Positions 7,146-13,942 of a stretch of DNA of 22,834 nucleotides are shown here, in pieces. The position numbers were made by a program, and so were the translations under genes. This DNA is from Bacteroidales bacterium (GTDB lineage Bacteria; Bacteroidota; Bacteroidia; Bacteroidales; Paludibacteraceae): contig CAAFXN010000249.1 of assembly GCA_900766775.1 (NCBI GenBank), positions 1 through 22,834 of the forward strand, written 5' to 3'. The notes beneath the pieces are model-generated. The model had not been told where the DNA came from. It ran no database searches and was given only the letters and a program-made list of their open reading frames with translations. Numbering within the stretch: position 1 is the first letter of the stretch; each line of letters begins with the position of its first letter.

Positions 7146-7196
7146 GGCGCCGAATGGGCGGGTAAAACCTGTCTATTCGGCGCCTTGTTCGGCGCC
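7146..7196. repeat. Inverted and direct copies of ATTCGGCGCC
   Basis: GGCGCCGAAT (7146-7155) pairs with ATTCGGCGCC (7175-7184) across 19 bases, and a further TTCGGCGCC follows at 7188-7196. Another palindromic copy lies at 7321-7338. This is part of the spacer between the BspA-like gene and panC. Confidence 0.7.
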
Positions 7197-7199
7197 TCA

Positions 7200-7230
7200 A
7201 AAGAAAATGCACGATAAGTGCATTTTCTTT
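7200..7230. terminator. Strong, probably bidirectional terminator after the BspA-like gene
   Basis: A perfect 13-bp stem, AAAGAAAATGCAC (7200-7212) with GTGCATTTTCTTT (7218-7230), closes a GATAA loop. The arm ends give a T-rich tail in either direction. It follows the BspA-like stop codon by 100 bases. Confidence 0.65.
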
Positions 7231-7320
7231 GTAGTACACTGATAACCAACGGGCTACAAAATGAAAGGATTGTGCTAAAAACCTCGTAACTCGCACTTCT
7301 TGCAGCGTTTTTATGCCAGC

Positions 7321-7338
7321 CGCCGAAAATTCGGCGCC
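7321..7338. repeat. Palindrome sharing ATTCGGCGCC with the element at 7146-7196
   Basis: CGCCGAA (7321-7327) pairs with TTCGGCG around two bases, and ATTCGGCGCC occupies 7329-7338. It is the fourth copy of the motif within 200 bases. Confidence 0.6.
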
Positions 7339-7371
7339 CCCTTAATAAGTGAAAGCGTTTTACAAAACAAA

Positions 7372-7400
7372 CGCCCGTCTGCATGGGGAAGCAGCGGGCG
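7372..7400 (-). terminator. Rho-independent terminator for panC
   Basis: Read on the minus strand, CGCCCGCTGC (plus 7391-7400) pairs with GCAGACGGGCG (plus 7372-7382) with a one-base bulge. A T-rich tail TTTGTTTTG follows. It lies about 50 bases beyond the panC stop codon. Confidence 0.65.
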
Positions 7401-7448
7401 GTAAGGGATAATCCGAGCGTCGGGGGACGGCAACGCGGGCAGAGCGTT

Positions 7449-8303
7449 TCAGTATTTGATGTTATCTATCAGCCTTACGGGTCCGCAATAGACCGTTATG
7501 CAGCCGATAGCGTGTGAAAAGTCCGCAACGGGCAGCAATGTCGATTGGTCCACTATCTCGTAGTACTCCACTTCCAGCCCCTCCACGGCGTTGATGGCGT
7601 CCACCACGCGCTGCTGCACCTCGGCAACGCTCTGCGTCTGCGCCCACTCGCGGCTCTCGAAGAGGATACGTGAGATGTTCACCGCCGTCTGCTTCTCGCT
7701 CTCGGAGAGACGCTCGTTGCGGCTGCTGAGCGCCAACCCCGACTCCTCGCGGACGATAGGGTAGCCGACGATTTGCAGGCCGCCGAACGTGCCTGCCAAC
7801 GCGGAGCCGCTCACCATATGGCGGATGATAGCCAACTGCTGGTAGTCTTTCTCGCCGAAGTAAGCGCGGTCGGGGCGCACGAGGTAAAACAGGCGGCTCA
7901 CCACCTGCACCACGCCGTTGAAATGCCCGGGGCGCATTTTCCCTTCCATCACTTGGTCAAGCCCGTTGAAGTCGAACTCGAACGTGCTGTTCATCTCCTC
8001 CGCGGTGTACATCTCCTCGGGCGTGGGCGCAAAGAGGAAATGCGCCCCGAGATTAGAGAGCAAGTCCGCATCGCGCCAGATATTGCGCGGGTACTTGGCG
8101 AGGTCTTCTTTGTTGTTGAACTGGGTGGGGTTGACGAAGACAGAGACAAAGGTTACATCGTTCTCGCTCACGCAGCGTCTTACGAGCGAGGCGTGCCCCG
8201 CGTGGAGCGCACCCATAGTGGGCACCAGTCCGATGGTCTTGTTCTGCTGTTTGCAAGCCTCTACATGTTGGAGGAGTTCTTGCTTGGTGGTGATGATTTG
8301 CAT
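7449..8303 (-). CDS. panC: Pantothenate synthetase (pantoate--beta-alanine ligase)
   Basis: PanC joins pantoate and beta-alanine with ATP to make pantothenate, the last step before coenzyme A synthesis proper. The 284-residue length is normal. The nucleotidylyltransferase signature PTMGALHAGH (28-37) holds the HxGH element. Further family motifs are FVNPTQFNNKEDLAKYPR (56-73), GHFNGVVQVVSRLF (126-139), FGEKDYQQL (149-157) and SSRNERLS (193-200), the KMSKS-like loop. The start is the family start (QIITTKQELL). It is divergent from the glycogen-synthase-like gene, with its own promoter at 8399-8429. The leader of about 90 bases contains a 28-base palindromic repeat. A terminator follows at 7372-7400. 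Confidence 0.97.
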   Translation of the reverse strand: MQIITTKQELLQHVEACKQQNKTIGLVPTMGALHAGHASLVRRCVSENDVTFVSVFVNPTQFNNKEDLAKYPRNIWRDADLLSNLGAHFLFAPTPEEMYTAEEMNSTFEFDFNGLDQVMEGKMRPGHFNGVVQVVSRLFYLVRPDRAYFGEKDYQQLAIIRHMVSGSALAGTFGGLQIVGYPIVREESGLALSSRNERLSESEKQTAVNISRILFESREWAQTQSVAEVQQRVVDAINAVEGLEVEYYEIVDQSTLLPVADFSHAIGCITVYCGPVRLIDNIKY

Positions 8304-8330
8304 ATTGCGTGGATTGAAATTTCAGGCTCC

Positions 8331-8358
8331 AAGGAGGTGCGGTCTCCAGGCCGCACCA
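8331..8358. repeat. 28-base palindromic repeat, copy 1, in the panC leader
   Basis: GGTGCGG (8336-8342) pairs with CCGCACC (8351-8357) around an 8-base loop. The whole 28 bases recur in inverted orientation at 9437-9464 with one mismatch, in the loop. Copy 1 lies between the panC promoter and start codon, so it would be transcribed in the leader. Confidence 0.9.
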
Positions 8359-8398
8359 TAGTCCCATAGTTTATGAACTACTATCCCTAAAAAGCGTG

Positions 8399-8429
8399 CA
8401 AAGGTACTAAAAAAAACGGACAAAACAAA
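8399..8429 (-). promoter_or_regulatory. Bacteroidota-type promoter for panC
   Basis: On the minus strand TACCTTTG (plus 8399-8406) follows TTTG (plus 8426-8429) after 19 bases. About 20 bases around the -7 box (8394-8413) are identical to those at the promoter of the lipoprotein gene at 16567-17316 (17333-17352). Confidence 0.75.
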
Positions 8430-8446
8430 TTTTTTGAAAGAAAAAG

Positions 8447-8477
8447 TTGCAAATGTCAATAAATTTTAGTACCTTTG
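8447..8477 (+). promoter_or_regulatory. Bacteroidota-type promoter for the glycogen-synthase-like gene
   Basis: TTG (8447-8449) and TACCTTTG (8470-8477) are 20 bases apart. The predicted start near 8484 leaves a very short leader before the ATG at 8497 or 8503. It is back to back with the panC promoter, with their -33 regions about 17 bases apart. Confidence 0.75.
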
Positions 8478-8496
8478 CAGGAAATTTCAAAATTCT

Positions 8497-9321
8497 ATGC
8501 CTATGAAAGAGCCGAAACGTATCTTGTTTATCTCGCAGGAGATATACCCCTATTTAGCGGAAGAGACGCCCATTCGTGTGCTCAATAGGCAGTTGCCCGA
8601 GTTGTTCCAGTCGAAAGGGTACGAGACCCGCACGTTCATGCCAAAGTTCGGCGACATCAACGAGCGCCGCAACCAGTTGCACGAGGTGATACGCCTCTCG
8701 GGCATGAATATCATCATCAGCGAGACCGACCATCCCCTGCTCATCAAGGTGGCGAGCATACAGTCCGCGCGTATCCAGATTTACTTCATCGACAACGATG
8801 ACTTGTTCCACAAGCGCAAAGGCATTGCCGATGCCGAGGGTAAGGAGTATGCCGACAACGATGAGCGTTGTATCTTCTTCGCTCGAGGAACCATTGAGAC
8901 CGTGAAGAAACTGCGCTGGACGCCCAACATAGTGGTCTGCTCGGGCTGGATGTCAGCGCTGGCGCCGCTCTATCTAAAGAAAGCGTATGCCGATGAACCC
9001 TTCTTCGCAAACTCCAAAATCGTACTATCTATCAACGACGACGAGTACCAAACACCTTTTGGCACGAAGTTTGCACAGAAGTTGCAGATTGACGGAATTT
9101 CCAACAACGACGTGCGCAGCATAGCGGGCTTCCCCGTGGGCTACGAGGAGTTGATGCGACTCGCGATAGACTATTCCGATGCCATCACGTTTGCCAGTCC
9201 GAAGATTAACCAGCGCGTGATGAACTACGCAGAGACGAGCCGCAAACCCATACTGCCCTACGAAGAAGGCGCAGACAACAAGCGTTTCCTCGACTTCTGC
9301 AACGGACTGATAGGAGAGTAA
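8497..9321 (+). CDS. Glycogen/starch synthase-like protein, N-terminal half only
   Basis: This 274-residue protein resembles the N-terminal Rossmann half of GT5 glycogen synthases: KRILFISQEIYPYLAEETPI near the start, GYETRTFMPKFGDI (41-54), then DNDDLFHKRKGIADAEGKEY and IVVCSGWMSALAPLYLK. Two features argue against ordinary synthase activity. The C-terminal GT-B half is absent, and the usual KTGGL motif after the first strand is replaced by AEETP. Bacteroidales genomes commonly carry this short form, annotated as glycogen synthase, beside panC. Its biochemical role is not clear to me. The start could be 8497 or 8503 (two in-frame ATGs). A DUF4270 gene follows 78 bases downstream and may be co-transcribed. 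Confidence 0.85.
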   Translation: MPMKEPKRILFISQEIYPYLAEETPIRVLNRQLPELFQSKGYETRTFMPKFGDINERRNQLHEVIRLSGMNIIISETDHPLLIKVASIQSARIQIYFIDNDDLFHKRKGIADAEGKEYADNDERCIFFARGTIETVKKLRWTPNIVVCSGWMSALAPLYLKKAYADEPFFANSKIVLSINDDEYQTPFGTKFAQKLQIDGISNNDVRSIAGFPVGYEELMRLAIDYSDAITFASPKINQRVMNYAETSRKPILPYEEGADNKRFLDFCNGLIGE

Positions 9322-9399
9322 GCAAGACCGCCTTCGGCTGAAAGACCACTCACTACGTTCGCTGAAAGATAAAGGATAAAAGACTGATTACATTCGTCT
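9322..9399. repeat. Low-complexity spacer related to the pdxB and gyrB inserts
   Basis: Between the two genes are phrases such as GACCGCCTTCGGCTGAAAGA, CTACGTTCGCTGAAAGA and AAGGATAAAAGAC. The first two resemble the pdxB insert read on its coding strand (CTGAAAGACCGCTACGCTG). The last resembles the gyrB insert read in reverse (AAGGATTAAAGAC). No promoter or terminator is clear. Confidence 0.5.
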
Positions 9400-10878
9400 A
9401 TGATGTGGATGGAAAATAAAGGATTAGGTGCTTTGTTGGTGCGGCCGGGAGACCGCACCTCCTTGTTACTTGCTTTTACACTCTTGTTTTGTTTCATGCT
9501 AACCGGCTGCAAAGACGATGTGGTTACGGCGGGCAGTTCGCTGCTGGGCGATAACGACAAGATAGTCGTTTGCTCCGATACCTTCTCCCTCTCTTCCAAC
9601 TTAGCCCCCTGCGGCAGTATCATCACCGCCCCCGACTCCTTCCTGCTGGGCGAGATAGCCACCGACTACGGCACCGTGCGCGCAGAAGTGCTGACGCAGT
9701 TGGCGTGCCCCGTGGGCTTCCAATATCCCGAGACCTCGGAAATCGATTCCGTCTGCCTCTTCATCTACTACCGCGACTGGGTGGGTAGCAGCACCACCCC
9801 GATGGCTATCAACGTGTATGAGATAGACCGCGGCGTGATGGAGTACAACCTGACCTACACCTCCGACCTCAACATCGCCGACTATTGCAGCATGGAGGAC
9901 AGCACTCTGCTCGTAAACCGCCAGCCGCTTATCGTAGCGGGAAACAAAGCAGACAGCGTCTATAACAGCAGCACGGGCACCTACCAGCCGATGGTGCGTT
10001 GCCGCATGAGCGACGACTTCGCAAGACGCTTCTTCACCATGCAGACCTATGCCTCGCAGGACCATTTCAACGAGTTCTTCAAGGGGCTGTATATCACCCC
10101 CACTTTCGGCAGCGCCACCATGCTGCATATCACGGACGTGAGCATGGCGGTCTATTACCATTTCTCCTACAACCGCGGCGGGCAAGACACCACCGTAACG
10201 GACATGAAGGGCTTCTACGCCAACGCGGAGGTGCGTGGCTTGAACCGCATAGAGTACCGCGACAAAGAGACACTGGTGGAGAACCTGCTGGCAGACAGCG
10301 CACACTACAGTTACGTGATAGCCCCCGCGGGCGTCTATACACGCATGCAGTTCCCGATGTTGCAGATAGAGGAGACCATCATGCAGAGCCTGATTTACAA
10401 AGACACGGTGAAACGCCCCTATGTGAACCTCGCGCAGTTGCAGGTCGATGTGCTCAATGTCTATGACGGCACGGGCGCGGACAAAGACCGCAACGACTGG
10501 CTGCAGCCTGCCGACTACATGTTGCTCATCAAGGAAGAGAGCCTCGACCGCTTCTTCCGCAAGAAAGAACTGCCTGCCGACACCGTGGCTATCCTCTCCT
10601 CGCTCAGCACGGGCGTGGACTCGCTCGGAAACACCATCTACTACTATTCCTACGACCTCAACACCCTGCTCACCAACCAAATACGGCAGGTGATGAATCC
10701 CGACACGCTGAACATGCTGCTGGTGCCTGTAACGGTAGAGACCACCACCAACTCGTCCTACGGCACCACCTCCATCACCTCCGTGCGCCAGAGCCAAGTG
10801 ATGTCCGCCACGAAGATTCGCAGCGCACAGAACGCCGACAGCCCCCTCTCACTCAAAGTGGTGTATTCGGGATTCTAA
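9400..10878 (+). CDS. DUF4270 family lipoprotein with a repeat-derived N-terminal extension
   Basis: The product is an exported lipoprotein: hydrophobic LLLAFTLLFCFM is followed by lipobox LTGC with the lipidated Cys at residue 37. The body (about 455 residues) matches DUF4270 as I know it, a Bacteroidota family of unknown function with the pattern GSSLLGDNDKIVVCSDTF, then FLLGEIATDYGTVRAEVL and SEIDSVCLFIYYRDW. Starts at 9400, 9403 and 9409 are all possible. Unusually, the region before the hydrophobic core is long and residues 13-21 (LVRPGDRTS) are encoded by a 28-base palindromic repeat also found in the panC leader. It sits downstream of the glycogen-synthase-like gene, as is common in Bacteroidales. 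Confidence 0.88.
   Translation: MMWMENKGLGALLVRPGDRTSLLLAFTLLFCFMLTGCKDDVVTAGSSLLGDNDKIVVCSDTFSLSSNLAPCGSIITAPDSFLLGEIATDYGTVRAEVLTQLACPVGFQYPETSEIDSVCLFIYYRDWVGSSTTPMAINVYEIDRGVMEYNLTYTSDLNIADYCSMEDSTLLVNRQPLIVAGNKADSVYNSSTGTYQPMVRCRMSDDFARRFFTMQTYASQDHFNEFFKGLYITPTFGSATMLHITDVSMAVYYHFSYNRGGQDTTVTDMKGFYANAEVRGLNRIEYRDKETLVENLLADSAHYSYVIAPAGVYTRMQFPMLQIEETIMQSLIYKDTVKRPYVNLAQLQVDVLNVYDGTGADKDRNDWLQPADYMLLIKEESLDRFFRKKELPADTVAILSSLSTGVDSLGNTIYYYSYDLNTLLTNQIRQVMNPDTLNMLLVPVTVETTTNSSYGTTSITSVRQSQVMSATKIRSAQNADSPLSLKVVYSGF
9437..9464. repeat. 28-base palindromic repeat, copy 2, inside the DUF4270 coding sequence
   Basis: This is the inverted copy of 8331-8358 with 27 of 28 bases identical. It lies between the start codons and the signal-peptide core of the lipoprotein, and is read through in frame. 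Confidence 0.9.
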
Positions 10879-10941
10879 GCATTAAAGGAGTTTTTTTTTC
10901 GGGAATACCCAAACAACGGGTAGGCAAAGAACAACGAGAGT

Positions 10942-10972
10942 GTGCCGGCGTGCCAACGTGCCGGCACTTTCT
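10942..10972 (+). terminator. GC-rich hairpin, probable terminator after the DUF4270 gene
   Basis: GTGCCGGC (10942-10949) pairs perfectly with GCCGGCAC (10960-10967) around a 10-base loop that repeats GTGCC. TTTCT follows. It lies 63 bases past the stop codon at 10878. The tail is short, so it may be a weak terminator or a repeat. Confidence 0.45.
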
Positions 10973-11036
10973 ATAAATACACCCGCGCGCACGCACGTAT
11001 ATATTTTAGAAAAGTGCTGCTACGTTGGTACATTGG

Positions 11037-11108
11037 TACACTCCCGCATCGCTATACGCTCCCTCACAGCAGTACACTCTCCCGCTACGATACACTTCTC
11101 TCCCCCTT
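11037..11108. repeat. Divergent 18-base tandem array, four units
   Basis: Units start at 11037, 11055, 11073 and 11091: TACACTCCCGCATCGCTA, TACGCTCCCTCACAGCAG, TACACTCTCCCGCTACGA and TACACTTCTCTCCCCCTT. Each begins TACNCT and is pyrimidine-rich. Just upstream, TTGGTACA occurs twice in tandem. Confidence 0.65.
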
Positions 11109-11288
11109 TGAGGAGGAGCCGGAGGGGGTCCCTGCCACTCCCCCGAACAGCACGATTATTAAGATTTCCCCGCCGCTACCTTTTCGTGTGTTTTTCGCGG
11201 GTCGGCCGAGGGTCTCCCGCGGGTCGATAGCGAGTCAAACCTGCCCAAAAATGTACGAATATTAAGATTTGCCTCCCTATTTCCCTTC
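11101..11288. other. Spacer with a C/G-rich palindrome and direct repeats, no gene
   Basis: CCCCCTTTGAGG followed by CCGGAGGGGG (about 11102-11128) resembles the C-rich/G-rich palindromes elsewhere in the window. A 19-base phrase ACGATTATTAAGATTTCCC at 11152-11170 recurs imperfectly at 11255-11273. CGCGGGTCG also occurs twice around 11197-11226. I see no coding sequence. Confidence 0.5.
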
Positions 11289-12782
11289 CTATTGCAAGGT
11301 AAGGTTGAGGCACTTGCAGTTGGACGCCGTCTCGTCCGACGCACTCCCGATAGGCAGATACGCCCGCTCATACTCTACCGCCGCCATCAAGAAAGCACCG
11401 AACACCTTGCCTTCGGTGTTGTCGTTCACAGGTACGTCCTTCCCGATAAGATAGTAAGCCGCCGAGCCGTTTCGGGAGCTACTCAAACCCGCCGATTCGC
11501 AACTGGTGCTGATAGTATAGTTGCCCGCAGTGCCCTGAATAAACTGACTGACAATGCCCTCGTAACCTCTTTTGGCTGCATCTTTGTAGGTGTCGCCTGT
11601 AAGGTACCCTAATCGCAAGGCTTTCAACAGGGCTGCGGTGATAAGGCAGGAGCCGGAAGATTCCAAATAGTTGCAGAAAGTGCCGCCTGATGAGACATTT
11701 GTATAGGTGGAAGAACCTGTTGCGTCTGTTCCCTGCTTTGCACATTTGTCGCTTCCATACTGCAAGAGTTGATACCAGCAGCCCGTAGTGGCATCTTGGC
11801 GGGCAATCAAACCCGTTGCCAAATCGGTGAGGTAGCCTTGGATAGTGGTAAAGTCGGTGGTGCCTTTCATGCCGCAATGCTCCATGGCTTCCAGCACATC
11901 CACCAGTGCCAAAATGTACCATCCGTCTGCTCGCGACCAATACTCTGCCGAATGGTAACCGCCCCCGATAGGCGTTTGACCGTCGGCAAATACCCAGCCG
12001 CTTGCACCACCGCTGCTCTTATCGGTGGAGAAAGCATGCCAAAGCAGTTTTTCCTTACTATCCCATAGCGGCGTCCACGAAGCGGTGAACTGCGTCATCA
12101 CGTCATCCCATGTGAGGTCGCAAGTGATGGTCGTGCTCTCATCGCCATCGTTGGCAACTTGCTGCTGATAGTCTAAAATCTGCGCTAACAGGGCAGGACC
12201 CATGTAAGCACCGTCGCACCACATCTGATTGGTGTAGTTAGACTTGTGATACCATCCGCCGTCTGCCGTGGTGCCCGTTCCGGAGATGGAATAACTGCTT
12301 TTGTGGGCTTTCAAACCCGTCGCCGCATTGCTGAGTTGAGTGAGGTAGGCGGACGCGTTGGTGGTGTTGGCAAACTTGCCACCTGCTTTGGCGCCGTCGT
12401 ACAGCGTGAAGAATACTTTTGCGCAGTTGAGGTCATCCAAACTACCTCCGCCGGTAGGCGCACTCTTGCCGCTTGCCCATCCGGCTAATCCTTCGTACCA
12501 AGCCTTTGCCCATGTTTGGTCTTGGTAGTAACTCCACGCCTCTAAGATACCCTTTGCCACAACACCCGGCACATAGTCCCAACCGGCGGCAGTGGAGGGC
12601 GTAGTCTTTCCGTTGGTGCTATTGTCATTGGGAAAGCCGACCGTATTGGTTTTGTTATTCCACTGGGTCATGCGTGAGTTAATCAACTCTTTGGAATAGC
12701 GCGTGTTAGGGTCGAAAGTAACGGCTCGCAACGAAGAACTAACGATTAAGAGAGCCGAAAGAGCAAAGAAATGGTGTTTCAT
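11289..12782 (-). CDS. GH105-like unsaturated rhamnogalacturonyl hydrolase, secreted
   Basis: The 497-residue product has a signal peptide (MKHHFFALSALLIVSSSLRA) and an (alpha/alpha)6-barrel type sequence resembling GH105/GH88 (YteR-like) enzymes. These remove unsaturated uronic acids from the ends of pectin fragments made by lyases. Recognisable motifs are NQMWCDGAYMGPALLAQ (185-201), with Asp190 as the likely general acid, HSAEYWSRADGWYILALVDV (277-296, family WxRxxGW), and FCNYLESSGSCLITAALL. A second conserved Asp may be D116 or D117. The ATG at 12782 is chosen because the promoter -7 box lies at 12812-12819, so the longer frame from 12842 would begin upstream of transcription. There are no SusC/SusD genes nearby. 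The cysteine near the C-terminus (NCKCLNL) is unexplained. Confidence 0.85.
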   Translation of the reverse strand: MKHHFFALSALLIVSSSLRAVTFDPNTRYSKELINSRMTQWNNKTNTVGFPNDNSTNGKTTPSTAAGWDYVPGVVAKGILEAWSYYQDQTWAKAWYEGLAGWASGKSAPTGGGSLDDLNCAKVFFTLYDGAKAGGKFANTTNASAYLTQLSNAATGLKAHKSSYSISGTGTTADGGWYHKSNYTNQMWCDGAYMGPALLAQILDYQQQVANDGDESTTITCDLTWDDVMTQFTASWTPLWDSKEKLLWHAFSTDKSSGGASGWVFADGQTPIGGGYHSAEYWSRADGWYILALVDVLEAMEHCGMKGTTDFTTIQGYLTDLATGLIARQDATTGCWYQLLQYGSDKCAKQGTDATGSSTYTNVSSGGTFCNYLESSGSCLITAALLKALRLGYLTGDTYKDAAKRGYEGIVSQFIQGTAGNYTISTSCESAGLSSSRNGSAAYYLIGKDVPVNDNTEGKVFGAFLMAAVEYERAYLPIGSASDETASNCKCLNLTLQ

Positions 12783-12784
12783 GG

Positions 12785-12813
12785 TGTGCAAAGATATTTG
12801 ATTACTTTGCACA
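12785..12813. promoter_or_regulatory. Inverted repeat overlapping the GH105-like gene promoter, candidate operator
   Basis: TGTGCAAAG (12785-12793) pairs perfectly with CTTTGCACA (12805-12813) across 11 bases. The repeat runs from the edge of the -7 box to two bases before the start codon. One arm lies at or upstream of the predicted start, so it is better placed as a DNA operator than as an RNA hairpin. Confidence 0.5.
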
Positions 12814-12843
12814 AAGGTAGTGCTTTTTGGGTGAATTAGCAAA
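12812..12843 (-). promoter_or_regulatory. Bacteroidota-type promoter for the GH105-like gene
   Basis: On the minus strand TACCTTTG (plus 12812-12819) follows TTTG (plus 12840-12843) after 20 bases. The leader is only about 20 bases. It fixes the translational start at 12782. Confidence 0.75.
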
Positions 12844-12904
12844 CGGAATGTGATATTTGCGCAAAATGCGGCTATTTTTCACCCTCTTGCGCAGAAAAGC
12901 GGTA

Positions 12905-13942
12905 TTAGTGCCAACAATTTTGGCACATCTCGGGTGCTTGCGGAAATGGTGCGCGGATAGCCTTTCGGCGGAAAGTATTGGCTTGCTTGGATTGGAAGAT
13001 GGTGGCGAGGGAGGCGGTGTGTATGTTGCCGTAGGCGTGGGTGTGTTGCTTGTCGTAGCAGCAGGGGAGGACATTGCCGTCGGTGGTGAGGACGCAGCCT
13101 GCCCACAGGCGGTAGCAGGGGGAGATACCCGTGAGCGCCTGCCACAGTCGGCGGAGCGGGTGCCGCTTCATGCGGTAAGTGCCGTCGGCGCAGTGCTCGT
13201 AGCGACGGTCTCTGTCGCGAGCAGGCATTAGCGGGTTGCCGTATTGATAATCATAGAACTGTGCGGTCTTGAAGGTGAGGCGGTCGGCGCCGAGCAGGCG
13301 GTAGGTCTTGCGCATGAGCGCTTGCTCCCGCTCGTTGGAGCGGAGCAGGAGACATTGGAGTTCGATGATGGGGTAATCGCCCGAAATCAGGCGCTGGCGG
13401 CGGGCTATATCCCGCTCTTCTCTTAGGTAGCGGATGGCGGCTCGTGCTTTCTCCACACGGCCCCCCTTCCGGTAGGCTTCGTAAGAGGACTGTGAGAGTC
13501 CGTCCATAGAGATGATAATACGGTGCAAACCGCTCACTACCAGCCGTTTAGCCATCGCTCGGTCAAGGGTTTGCGCATTGGTAGAGACGATGGTGTAGAG
13601 CCCTTGCTGCGCTACCTCGCGTATGAGTTCGGGTAGTCGTGGGTTGAGGAGCGGCTCGCCTTGGAAATAGAACTGGACGGTGTGGGCATGGCGGAAGCCC
13701 TCGGCGAGCAGCGAAAGAGGATAGTCGGGGAAGGGGGTATGCAGCGAGCCGCCTGCGTCCCCAGTGGTGTGCTTTTTCGCTCTGCCGACGGGGCATTGGG
13801 GGCAAGCGAGTTGGCAGATGTTGGCAGGCTCGATGGTGAGGAAAGTGGGATAGTGCGAAATATGCACTATGCCGAAGAGGCTTAGTGCATAGTTCATCCA
13901 ACATTGGAGTTGATTGGCTATTCGGGCAGGCGTCAGCAGCAT
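12905..13942 (-). CDS. Radical SAM/SPASM domain protein of unknown substrate
   Basis: This 345-residue protein has the radical SAM cluster motif CQLACPQC (Cys43, Cys47, Cys50) in the context TIEPANICQLACPQCPVGR. Next come FYFQGEPLLNP, the GGE-like motif (glycine replaced by Gln), then VSTNAQTL and IIISMDGLSQSSYEAYR. The C-terminal part has SPASM-type cysteines: SPCYRLWAGCVLTTDG, LPCCYDKQ and CQNCWH at the end, likely binding an auxiliary Fe-S cluster. SPASM proteins modify peptides or act as dehydrogenases, but no precursor peptide is visible nearby, so the substrate is unknown. Its ATG overlaps the rpiB stop by 10 bases, implying translational coupling. It is the last gene of the packed minus-strand cluster. 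Confidence 0.9.
   Translation of the reverse strand: MLLTPARIANQLQCWMNYALSLFGIVHISHYPTFLTIEPANICQLACPQCPVGRAKKHTTGDAGGSLHTPFPDYPLSLLAEGFRHAHTVQFYFQGEPLLNPRLPELIREVAQQGLYTIVSTNAQTLDRAMAKRLVVSGLHRIIISMDGLSQSSYEAYRKGGRVEKARAAIRYLREERDIARRQRLISGDYPIIELQCLLLRSNEREQALMRKTYRLLGADRLTFKTAQFYDYQYGNPLMPARDRDRRYEHCADGTYRMKRHPLRRLWQALTGISPCYRLWAGCVLTTDGNVLPCCYDKQHTHAYGNIHTASLATIFQSKQANTFRRKAIRAPFPQAPEMCQNCWH

Noticed and set aside
9601..10797. Minus-strand open frame of 398 codons opposite the DUF4270 gene
   Set aside because: Rich in His, Val, Gly and Arg, with no motif; the opposite strand encodes a lipoprotein with a clear lipobox.
12783..12842. N-terminal extension of the GH105-like protein to a start at 12842
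   Set aside because: The promoter -7 box at 12812-12819 lies inside the extension, and the signal peptide begins exactly at the ATG at 12782.
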